Shown here: positions 46,226 to 57,800 of the stretch, piece after piece
Layout of the letters: each line of letters starts with the position of its first letter
Numbering within the stretch: the first letter of the stretch is position 1
Assembly (NCBI GenBank): GCA_022410635.1
Contig: JAJVDF010000358.1
Coordinates: 493,422 to 557,421 of the forward strand
Direction: 5' to 3'
DNA from: Tretioscincus oriximinensis
Lineage: Eukaryota > Chordata > Lepidosauria > Squamata > Gymnophthalmidae
Length of the DNA stretch: 64,000 nt
Notes under the pieces: generated by a model
Told to the model about the DNA's origin: nothing
The model's input: the letters and a program-made list of their open reading frames with translations, nothing else
The model's database searches: none
Translations under genes and position numbers: made by a program

Positions 46226-46429
46226 GTGCAACTAAAAGCAACACTTTAGAAAAAGTTGTACTTTAGTCCCATATACAAGGCAGCTTTGAGTTTAAAACAA
46301 AAGCTTCAAGTTTTATTCCGTTTGTTGACGAGATGTTCAAAATTTAGAAAGATTTTCTCACACACGAAAAGGGCTTGAGATAATCTAGCCAAACAAGTAC
46401 ACTAAGTATGACCATATGTCATCTACATG

Positions 46430-46530
46430 CACTTTGGGACCTGCCATGGTCTACATTAGCATGCAGACGGCAGACCCATATTACGAGAATAGGGTCTGGA
46501 ATAGGGCCCAGTNCAGAAGGGGCCTTAAGA
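46430..46530. repeat. Fold-back repeat family B piece
   Basis: 'gacctgccatggtctacatt' and 'agcatgcagacggcagacc': half of a family-B copy. Confidence 0.45.
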
Positions 46531-46561
46531 ATACAGATACAGCAGGAGGCTGCATCCAGAT

Positions 46562-46895
46562 CAGTGATGGGAGCTCCTGGAAGGCAGATATCGAGCAGGG
46601 ATCCCAAAAATCTGGAACAGCACAGGGTTATCCCATGTGCGTAAAGCGTGTATGGGATTTCCNGGGGGACTGACAGGAAATTATGTCAAAAGTGATCTCA
46701 CTTCCTGGGTGTGACAGAAAGTGACATCACTCTGTGTGCTGTTGCCCTAGAAGTAAATACCAGAAGTGATATCAAAATGATGTCACTTCCAGTAAAATGG
46801 CTGCCCCCAAGGTAAAGGGGATTTTCTCGGATCTTGTACAAGGGTACACGATCTTGCAGACTGCACGATATTCTCATACAGCTCCAAACTCTAAT
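46562..46895. repeat. Family C repeat
   Basis: Starts CAGTGATGGGAG. Contains 'gtgacatcactctgtgtgc' and 'aaaatgatgtcacttccag'. Confidence 0.55.
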
Positions 46896-46899
46896 NCAG

Positions 46900-48310
46900 A
46901 CTACTGTCTTTTGTAGTGAAATCTCTTTTAAAAATTCACTACAAATGCTTTACTCTTTCTCTACACGCCGTAAGGAAACTCCTTTCCGTCATGCATTTGC
47001 CTACAGATCTCATGAGGCTCTGGGAGCCTACAGCTCCAAGAAACCTTGTTTCTCTTCTTCATTGGCTTCTGTCCTCCATCCTTGTTACAGGGCAGCTGAA
47101 TGCAAAAGGGGGAAATAAGCCTCAGTCTTAAAATCTCTGAGAATTGAGGCTGCTAGGGATGTTTTAATTTAAAAATGCTGTATTTTCCTGCCTCAGTTCA
47201 GCAGGGAAAACAGCTTTATTATACTCTGACTTCCTGAAAGAAACGTGAAGCAGCACCAGAACTCTCAGAAGATATTGCAGTCTTGTTTACATGGCTCCAC
47301 TCGGATGCAAAGATCAGCATAAAAGGACCAGGAGGAAAAGGCGTAATGCTGGACCTGGCTTACACTAACACTGCTGGATCCCCATAATCACACCATAACA
47401 GCTCAAAGAAAAGTTCTTCTGGAAGCATCCTAAATTGTGGGGAGAGAATATATTCTATATTCAATTTGTTCTGTTTCTCTTTGTTATTTCTGTTGCTTTT
47501 TTGTTATCAGTACCTTTTAAAATCTCAAATTTTCATGGAGCCTTAAAAACTAAATGACAACCTGGAATAAACATATATTTATACAGTTCCCTGTTCTCAA
47601 GCTAGTAATAGCCTCCAATCTATCACCCAAAGCACTTTAATTTATTGGCTCTGAGTGAAGCATTTAAAGGAAGTCAGTCGCAATTTTTCTGTTTTCCCAG
47701 TTCTAAGAGGGGCAAGTTCAAGAGAAGAACCTTCATTCTCAGGTCAGGTAAGATTTTACTTTAATTTTTGCCAACAGCCCCTCAGATCCATTATCTACTA
47801 AGTGGGGTCAAAAATCTAGCAGCAGAGGCAGCCATAGAAGAGGCTGTTTTCACCCCTGGATTGCTACTGAATAGATCAAAAATGCAGGATGTCAACTCAC
47901 ATTTCTTGGGTGTATTTTAATCCTAGGAACTGGTGTTCTTTTGACCCTCTGAGATCTGTAATGCAATTAAATCGTAGACCTTTTAATTTTCCTGGTTGTA
48001 CTCCCATACAAGCATCTGTAGCCAGGGGGTCTTGGATAGGTTTAACAGATAAAATTGGAGAAAGAAGTTTATACATTTAATGGTTATAATTGCAATTGTT
48101 TTTTTAATGATTAGTCCTGTGACCATCTCATGTAGCATACTTTAAAATACAATACCAGTTTAAAATACAATATTTTAAAATATCATACAAGGAACATGGA
48201 AATCAGAATAAAATCATTGTTAAAATTCCATCTCTAGTTTAATGATCTACTTGGCCATTTGACTGGTGGTCCTGCCCTCCAGCGACTCTTTTTGGTCTTT
48301 GTGTTGCCTC
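46900..48310. other. Upstream of BEST4, no gene or clear promoter seen
   Basis: A BEST4 5' non-coding exon and promoter are expected upstream of 48312. I see no CpG island or TATA/CCAAT cluster I would trust here. The start site may lie further upstream. Confidence 0.35.
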
Positions 48311-48341
48311 AGCCTGTGCGTGAGATGTGGGTGGAGCTGCC

Positions 48342-48645
48342 ATGACGATCTCGTACACTTTGAAAGTTGCCAATGCTCGCTTTGGGGGGTTCTCGAAGCT
48401 GCTTTTTCGATGGAAAGGGAGCATCTACAAGCTACTCTACAAAGAGTTTTTCGTCTTCATCCTGCTCTATGCGATCCTGAGTATCGTTTACCGGTGAGGT
48501 GGAAGCACAATATAACGAACCCTATCCAGGAGCAATAGTTAGAGAAATCAGAAATGTTAGAGCAGTTTGCTATTCCTGCCAGTGATCCATTTTGAAAGTG
48601 TGTTATATTGTTTTAAAGGAACATTCAGTTATTATTTATTATTTA

Positions 48646-48744
<99 letters not shown>

Positions 48745-51700
48745 GTTATTGTTATTGTTATTGTTATTGTTATTGTTATTGTTATTGTTATTGTTATTGT
48801 TATTGTTATTGTTATTGTTATTGTTATTGTTATTGTTAGTATTAGTATTAGTATTAGTATTAGTATTAGTATTAGTATTATTAGTATTAGCATTAGCATT
48901 AGCATTAGCATTAGCATTAGCATTATTAGTATTAGTATTATTGGTATTGGTATTGGTATTATTATTATTATTATTATTATTATTAGTAATAGTAGTAGTA
49001 GTAGTGGTGGTGGTAGTGGTGGTGGTGGTGGAGTAGTATGTTAACACCTGGGCTAAACCATAGTTTAGTCTAATTCTTCAGGACTGAAGACTGATTAAAA
49101 ATACGAGTCAGATCAATATCTGAGTGATTGCTTTGGAGAACAGACAAAAGGTCATATCTGATTTTTTTNAAAAGAAAATCCTTTCTGTCTTTCTGCAGAA
49201 ATTGATGAATGCAGTTCAGTATCTTACATAAATCACAATTTTGTCCCTCGACCAACATTTTACATGTTTTATCTCCCCCACCCTTTGTCACTGATCCATC
49301 CTCCTGTTGTTTTTTCTGTATCTTTGGGAGGGAGACATTCTTATTATCCGTTTGCTTTCTACTTTATTCTACCTGACTGCAACGTAGTTTAACACAGCTC
49401 CTTCTTCAGGTTACTTCCTTCCACTTTTGTTCTGTTATCTCTTATTATATCAAATTAGCGGGGAAGCCTGCAGGTCCAGGCCCATCGGTGACCCTTGTTT
49501 TATCAATAGTAGAGATATAAACAGTTCGTGTGCCTAGTATTCGCATTTGCACGCCACAACTCGATTCTGATACTGTCTTCGCTCCCTTAGGCTAGCTCTG
49601 AACAAGGAGCAGAAAATCCTCTTTGCAAAGGTGGCTAAATATTGCAACCGTTCCACTGAGCGCATCCCTCTGTCTTTTGTCCTAGGTAGGTCCGTAACTC
49701 TGTGTTCTGCTTCCCATTTGCTTCTCGTCTTGTTGGTGCTTTTAGTTTACTCAAAATGCTGTATTATTGCTTGTCCTTTAGTGGCAATTGTNNNNNNNNN
49801 NNNNNNNNNNNNNNNNNNNNNNNNNNNNNNNNNNNNNNNNNNNNNNNNNNNNNNNNNNNNNNNNNNNNNNNNNNNNNNNNNNNNNNNNNNNNNNNNNNNN
49901 NNNNNNNNNNNNNNNNNNNNNNNNNNNNNNNNNNNNNNNNNNNNNNNNNNNNNNNNNNNNNNNNNNNNNNNNNNNNNNNNNNNNNNNNNNNNNNNNNNNN
50001 NNNNNNNNNNNNNNNNNNNNNNNNNNNNNNNNNNNNNNNNNNNNNNNNNNNNNNNNNNNNNNNNNNNNNNNNNNNNNNNNNNNNNNNNNNNNNNNNNNNN
50101 NNNNNNNNNNNNNNNNNNNNNNNNNNNNNNNNNNNNNNNNNNNNNNNNNNNNNNNNNNNNNNNNNNNNNNNNNNNNNNNNNNNNNNNNNNNNNNNNNNNN
50201 NNNNNNNNNNNNNNNNNNNNNNNNNNNNNNNNNNNNNNNNNNNNNNNNNNNNNNNNNNNNNNNNNNNNNNNNNNNNNNNNNNNNNNNNNNNNNNNNNNNN
50301 NNNNNNNNNNNNNNNNNNNNNNNNNNNNNNNNNNNNNNNNNNNNNNNNNNNNNNNNNNNNNNNNNNNNNNNNNNNNNNNNNNNNNNNNNNNNNNNNNNNN
50401 NNGCCCTTATTAAACACATAGAATCGTGGGAATTGGAATTATTCCGATTATCAATGATAAATCGNAAGAGGGAAGTAGGATGCAGGGAACTAAGAACCAG
50501 GTGAAAGGAACAAGGAAGTAATTAGGCTGACCAGATAACCCCTTTTTTTTGGGTGAGGGGAGGGTTGGAAACCTGGTTTTGGGCTGCCTCCCAGTTCTTT
50601 CTGGGGAATTTTTTTTCAATTTGTTTTTTATTTTTTTTCCTCAAAAAAAACGGGAGGCACCCCAAAAACGGGTTTTCAACACACACACCCAAAAGGAGTC
50701 ATCTGGTCAGCCTATAGATATAAAATGCTTTATGCAATTGCTTTTTTGTTTTGTTTTTTGCAATCTGCATCCTGGCTGCAGTCTGCTCCAGACTCTCCAT
50801 ACTGCTAAAAGTTGCTTCTACTTTGCCCTTTCGGGACAGGTTTTTACGTCACCCTGATTGTCAACCGTTGGTGGGCTCAGTACACGAGCATTCCGCTGCC
50901 AGACCAACTCATGTGTGTCATTTCCAGCAATGTCCATGGACGAGACGACAAAGGCCGTATCTTGCGGCGGACCCTCATCCGTTATGCCAACCTGTCATCT
51001 GTGCTTATCCTGCGCTCTGTGAGCACCAGAGTGCTTAAGAGGTTCCCTACTATGGACCACGTGGTGGAAGCTGGTGAGTCTGACAGGACAAAAGTTTAGC
51101 AGTGAACGATACCTTGAAGAGAGAGCAGAAATGCAAAGCATCTGAGCCAAGTTTTGCCACACAAGCAGCAGTTAAACCCAGGGGTAAACTACTGTTCTTA
51201 CTGTTATATACACTTGCCCTGGTATTCTAGTTCATTGATGCTTAATGGTTCCCATGACCTGTTTTGTTCTTCTCCCAAACTACATAAAAGCAAGATTTAG
51301 CCATTATACCAAAGACAGTTCGATTAATTTCTGAGGTCAGGTGTCCAAGCACAATTTGTTCAAAAGCCCACTTTGAAAGGCACCAGCCACAGATTGGTGT
51401 GAAAATCTAACAAGGTGGTTTCAAAGCACCTTAGAGATTAACAACAACAATAATGTTTATTTATAATGTCCTTTTTACCAAAAGGCAGTGGTGCACACAG
51501 CTTTTGTTGTTTTCTCCACAACAAATACCCCGTGAAGTAGGCAGGGTTGAGAGAGTCCTAAAGAACTGTGGCTGGCCCAAGGTTACCCATCTGGCTTCAT
51601 CATGGAGGAGTGTGGAATCGAATCGGAAGGATATCTGATAGGAGTCCAGCACTCTAACCACTACACCAAACTGGCTCTCACTAACAAGAAAAATGTAGGC

Positions 51701-51779
51701 AACATGAGCTTTGTAGACAAGTCTACTTCTTCAGTTCTGATAGACTTGATTCTTGAGAGTCTCTAAGCTGCTATAAGAC

Positions 51780-51821
<42 letters not shown>

Positions 51822-54800
51822 TGAGTGAGTGAGTGAGTGAGTGAGTGAGTGAGTGAGTGAGTGAGAGAGAGAGAGAGAGAGAGTTGCTGAAAGTTCTAAG
51901 CTGGTTGGTCCATAAAGACCAACGGGCACAGCTTGGAATCTTGGGATCGTCGATACTTTTCTCATGAATAGTTTTGATATTTCTGGGATCCAAATTCTTC
52001 GTTTTCTTGCTCTGCTGCACAATAGTGACTGTAAAAAACAAAGATGGCTGCAGCTCCTTTCTATATCAGGGAGCCCAAGGTGAAATCAAAACCAAAGGGT
52101 GTTTGTTCTCTTGGCAGGGTTCATGACACAAGATGAACGCAAGAAATTTGAGAGCCATCACTCCGACTTCAACAAGTACTGGATCCCCTGTGTGTGGTTT
52201 ACCAATCTAGCAGCCCAAGCACGACGGGAGGGAAGGATCCGGGACGATGTGGCCCTTCGATTGCTCATGGACGTAAGCTCAGGGAACCGGAGATCGGTTT
52301 TCTAACCAGGAAGATCTCAGCCACCTTTCTCCTTCTTTTGCAGCAGTAGATTTGGTTATCTTGTCCTTTTCCTCCATCTTAGAGGATGGTCACACCTTTA
52401 CTGTAAACTTTCTTCACTCATGAAGAATGGAATTTATTTAGCTCAGAAAAAAAGAAACAGATTGAGCTCATTCTTCAGGATTAAAGANGTAGCTTCATCC
52501 TGCATCTGTCTGGCAATGAATAACTGGAATTGGAATGGATCTAAATAACTACACAATGGGGATTTTCGCTTTTTGTTGATATTATGTTTTAAATTCTCAG
52601 NTATTTTATGTCATAGTCACATGACAAACCTCTGTACAAGTTATCTTCTCCTGTACAGACTTGCCCATCATTTAAGATAATCAGGAGGGTTCTTTATACT
52701 ATCCATTGAAAAGTCTTCTAGTAATTTCTAGATTACTAATTACTGCCCTGGCTTGCTCTCTGGTAGCTTCACCCCGATGTTATTTATAATTTTGTGGTTT
52801 GTTTTGATTGCTCTGCTCTAAACAGATCACAATAAAAAACCATAAAACAGACTAAAATTGAACAATGAAAAATAGAACAATGCCTTCTCATCCTTGAAAG
52901 AACTTTCTTATTTTCAGGAGCTGAACCTTTATCGTTCCAAATGTAGCATGCTTTTTCATTATGACTGGATCAGTATCCCCTTAGTCTATACACAGGTGAG
53001 TACGGAGTATTTCACATTCTATGTGCTCCAATAACTGTATTATCAGCATTTAATTATATGTTGTGCTGAATTTCATTGTTGCGGTCTTTCCACAGTGGGC
53101 TACAGACAGGATTGTGGTCTACATCTACTAGCACATCTGCATGCTAGTGCAGAGTACTTCCATGACAGCTTGTCTACACCACTTGATGAAGTGTGGTGTG
53201 GCCTAGTTTTCTTCATTACCACTTCTTATAATTTGCCTTTCTGCACCTGAGGAGCCCAAGAACTATGCCACAGATTTTTAATGTGGAAAAGCACATTTCT
53301 AATCCCTTGAACAAACAATATGTCAGCCCCGTCTGCTTGATTGATAATTCCCTCCTCCCTTTCTAATGCATCTTTTTTGTCCATATTTTTTTTTACGTTG
53401 GGAAGTGACTAAATACAGTATTCTCAAGAGTAATGCATGATTGTAATGATACACCTGTGGAATCTTTCCCCTTTGCTCTGTGGCCTCTGGACATTATAGA
53501 ATATCCCTTTAAAAGGCACCACCGCTCAGGCTGCGTGCACATGACATTTTCCTACCTCGTTTGTAATGCAATCAGGACGTCTCGGGCACAAGTGCTAAGC
53601 CCTTTTCAGTAGTTGACCCACAATAAAGCCGTTTTTCCCGGAATAAATTATTGCGCAGGTATTTAGGCAACGTTCCGGAGAACCTGTGTATTCTTGCGAC
53701 CGTATGCGTGTGCACAANTTAGACGCGAGACGTTAAAACAATTGACAATGGAGCAGTTCTTTCTATTGGCTGTTGTGAGTAAAAAAATAATAATCTCAGA
53801 CTGTACTGCGACGAGATCAATGAGTGAAGTTACGGAACTGTGGCATTGGTCACGGAATATACATGTTTGGTGTGCACAGACACGCGATTGCTTATTCTGG
53901 ATTATAGCAGTTTGTAAGTTGTCAGGTGCACCTAGCCTCAGTGGAAGAGTATCACTGTGAGGGATGGAATCCCGGATGAATAGTTAAGATTTCAGTCAGG
54001 TCCAGCCTATGGCCATTGGATGTTTAAATATGAACCCTCTAAACAGGTAAACATTTGGAATGTTGGGGAATTCGGTGTTCGTTGACTAAGCTTCGGGAAC
54101 ATACTGGAAGGGATCAGTGCTGGCTGATGATTGGTTAGGACACCTGAGGGCTCAGTCCACTATAAAAGGGCAGCGTGCTGACTAGCTCACCACTCCGGTT
54201 GTGATTAAGCTGCCTGTTGCAGAACTGTTTGATAAACCGCTTTCTTAACACGTTGAAGGTATGAGTCTTCAAAGGCTTTGAAGGCCTCAAAATCACTGTC
54301 CACAGCAAGACCATTGGTGAAAAGCATTCAATAGCATCTTCTCCACAGGTGGTTACCATAGCTGTCTATTCCTTTTTCGCATTTTGTGTGATTGGCCGTC
54401 AGTTTCTACAGCCCCAGAAAGAATGCCAAGATGAAGACCTAGATATGTATGTTCCACTACCAACACTCCTACAGTTCTTCTTCTATGCTGGCTGGCTNAA
54501 GGTAATATTGTTAGCCCTTATGGGAATTTGAGAAAAGGTTCTTGAAATTCATTCTTTTTTAGTTGGAATTTCTGTTTCCTTACTAAAAATACAGCTTTTA
54601 AGCGCAATTCATTGCCTGAATCAAAGTGAAATGACTCAGGAAATTTATCTTTATCACTTCAACGTGTTCAATGTCACCATAGATGTCTAATTTGCTGCTT
54701 TAAATGATTAACCAAAACTTAAATCTAGCTTTAATTACTCTGAATTCATTTATGTTTTCTGACTGCATCAATAATGACCATTAAAACAAACCTATTTAAA

Positions 54801-57800
54801 TAAACCTATTTATTATAAAAACTCCCTAATAAATGAAAATTAAAATCTGTTTGGATTGCAAACCTTTTGAAATATTGAAATTTTAACATCTCTCTCTTCT
54901 CACAGGTTGCAGAACAGATAATTAACCCTTTTGGAGAAGATGACGATGACTTTGAAACGAACAAATTAATAGACAGGAATCTTCAGGTAAACTCTCAAAT
55001 ATCAGGAGTGTGTGGAATTCATCCTGTCCTTATGTTATGCAAAGAGCTTAAATTTGCCATGCAAATATTTGGAGATTAAGGTTTTGAAACCATCTGTGAT
55101 GGTTTTGTATATAAGAATATTTATACTGTATCTTCGAGGTATCCACAGCTGCTGATAATGGATGATAAACTATGGCTGGCCAGGGAAATAGGTTTTGTAG
55201 TTGTGAGCTGAGAGAAGAGAAACAGCAGAAGAGGATAAGCAACTGATGGAAGAAAAGAGGGAAGGAGGACTCACAGGCATAAAAAACTTGCAAGAGAGAG
55301 AGACTGTGCAATGGTGTAGCAGAGTAAAGGACTGAAAAATTGGAAAGAATATGGTGGCTGAAAAGCACTGGTGTTTACCTTAGGACTNTGTAGGACCAGA
55401 CACTTATGAGGGAAGGAAGGGATATTGTAAAGTTGTAAATAGGTGTAGATAGGAAGGAACTTGGTTGTGGTGTCCCTTACTCCTACTTGGGCAAATTGAC
55501 ATCTCGTCATNAATTTAAAAACAGAACCCACCAAACTATAATTTTTCTTTGTGCAAATGAAATTGGCCTTAAAAGTGCTTCAGTGGGCTGAACACTGAAA
55601 TCAGAAAAAGCTTCATAAAGTATTTGTAGTCTGTCTTGTTTTCGTTATTATCTAGGCTGACCAGAAGACCACTTTTTTTGGGGGGGGGGGTGTTGAAAAC
55701 CCATTTTTGGGGTGCCTCCCANTTTTTTCTGAGGAAATTTTTTTCAAAAAAAATTGTTTTTAAATTGTTTTTCCTCAGAAAAAACTGGGAGGCACCCCAA
55801 AAATGGGTTTTCAACCCCCCCAAAAAGGGGTCACCTGGTCAGCCTACGACCTACTAGTTGGAAAAGCCTGAAAAAACACCAGCATGGGTTAACTTTGTGG
55901 ATGCCACTGCCAGCAGGCGGCATCGTGGTGAGCTGCAGTGGCTGAGCGGCCTGTGGGCATGTTGCAGACAGTTCAGAGTGGGTGGCAGTGTGGCTCACAG
56001 AAGGGAAGGTTTATGGTTGACTCTGGGGCAGGGTTACAAGGCCAATTGCCGCAACAAAATATCAAAAATTCAGACTTCTAGGAGGTCTTTGAATACTTTC
56101 TACTCGTTTATTTGAGCTAGTTTGTATAGTTTCACTGATACCCAGAAACACTTTTTCCATCATGTTGCTTAGGTGTCCTTGCTTTCAGTGGACGACATGT
56201 ACCAAAATTTACCTCCAACCGGAAAGGACAAATACTGGAATGAATCTACAGCCCAGCCCCCCTACACAATGGCCACCTTGGCAGAAACCCTGAAACCTTC
56301 CTTCATGGGTTCCACCTTTGACATGAGGTAAACTCAACAGGTCTTTTCAAACATTAGTAAACTTGTGCAATAAATCAATCACTGTGTGGAAATGTAATTA
56401 AACTGATAACAACATAGTTACCACTCCACTTTCTGATCTTAGCTCTAGTTACAATTATCTTAACAGATTATTCCAAGGCAGAGTCAGGGTTTTTTTAGCC
56501 CAAAACCTGGCTGCTAAGTAACAAACTGCAACCTTAGAAGATCTATGAAAACGTCAACAATTACATACCGAGGATGAGATTTTGCTAATGTACAGNCTGA
56601 AGATGCTGAATGAGATTTGACGATTTCTTGCCTTCAGCCACGCTGGCTAAGGCTACAANGATTGGGATCATAGCTATTAATATTTGAAGCACTACACTTT
56701 CATATTAAATGTTAGATTTTTGTATCTAAAAGCATAACCCTTTTGTAGTGCTTAGAGTTGGAATGGGGAAAGAGTGACCCATGGAGTCCTTTGATGGAGG
56801 CCTCCTTCCCCGCCCCCCNCCCCCACAAGGTACTCCCCCCCCCATGAGGCAGGGGAAGATGAGGCTCCTGGACTGGAGTGTGTGGCAGGTCTGAAGCGAG
56901 GCTGAGATTAGAAGCTGTGAAGAGCTCCAGTAGGAACTTCACCTTTCCCCACCTCCTGGGGGTGACTGCTTCTTCACTTGTGAGGGTGGGGGGGATGAGG
57001 GGGGGGGGCATGAGGATTCTGGACTTTTTTCCCCTGGGGGTGAGTGGGGGAGGAAACTGGAATGAGGTAGGAGAGGTGCTGGGAAGGGGGTTTGGCCCTC
57101 AGGAGGTTTTTAAATCTCCAACAACCCTTGCAAGAAAAGATTCCCCATCCCTGGCTCAAGAGTTTAGTAATACCTAGTTTGTATTACGTAGCAGGAGACA
57201 CCTATCGGCCAGGATCTTCATGTGATCTCTGCTCATTGCTAGCACTCCAAATTACGGTGCATCACATGTTTTGGTGTATCTGGGTTTTTTCCTCCTTCAA
57301 ATACTGAACACCCTTTTGCAAAAAAGGACTTTGTGCCTCTTTGTGCCTCTTTTCTCAAGTGCTTAATAGAAATATTTTTTTAAAAACTGTTGAATCCCAA
57401 ATTCTGCTCACTTACATACGTATTAGAATCTATAGGCATCTAGTATTTTTTGCTAGAGAAGTCTTTCAGCATTAAGTAATAAACATAGAGCAAGAGGGTT
57501 CTTGGCTTAATCTGCTGTAAAGACTCCCAGCACCTTTACACCTTTGCCAAGGTTCCCTATGAAGTACCTCAGGACTTTATTTCAGTCCTCCCAGTTGTTT
57601 TAACGTTTAAGGATTGTGAGGAAGAAAATAAAAGACTGTTTAAAATATACTGCTCAAAACAATTAAGGGAACACTTAAGTGTTACACTGTTATGTTTCCT
57701 TAATGGAGCAGTATATAAACAAACAAGAAAGTTTATTGTTTCAACAATGGATGGTTTAGTATAGGGAAAAAGAAAAAAAACTGAGCTATTACACTCTAAC

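Noticed and set aside
48567..49047. Long Ile/Asn/Leu/Tyr-rich frames
   Set aside because: Translation of the compound ATT microsatellite.
49631..50504. Long open frames of undetermined residues
   Set aside because: They span an assembly gap of N bases; only BEST4 exon 2 (49591-49685) is real there.
3600..55850. CRISPR array or other prokaryotic repeat system
   Set aside because: The repeated palindromes are dispersed, unevenly spaced and bounded by target duplications; the genes are eukaryotic with introns.
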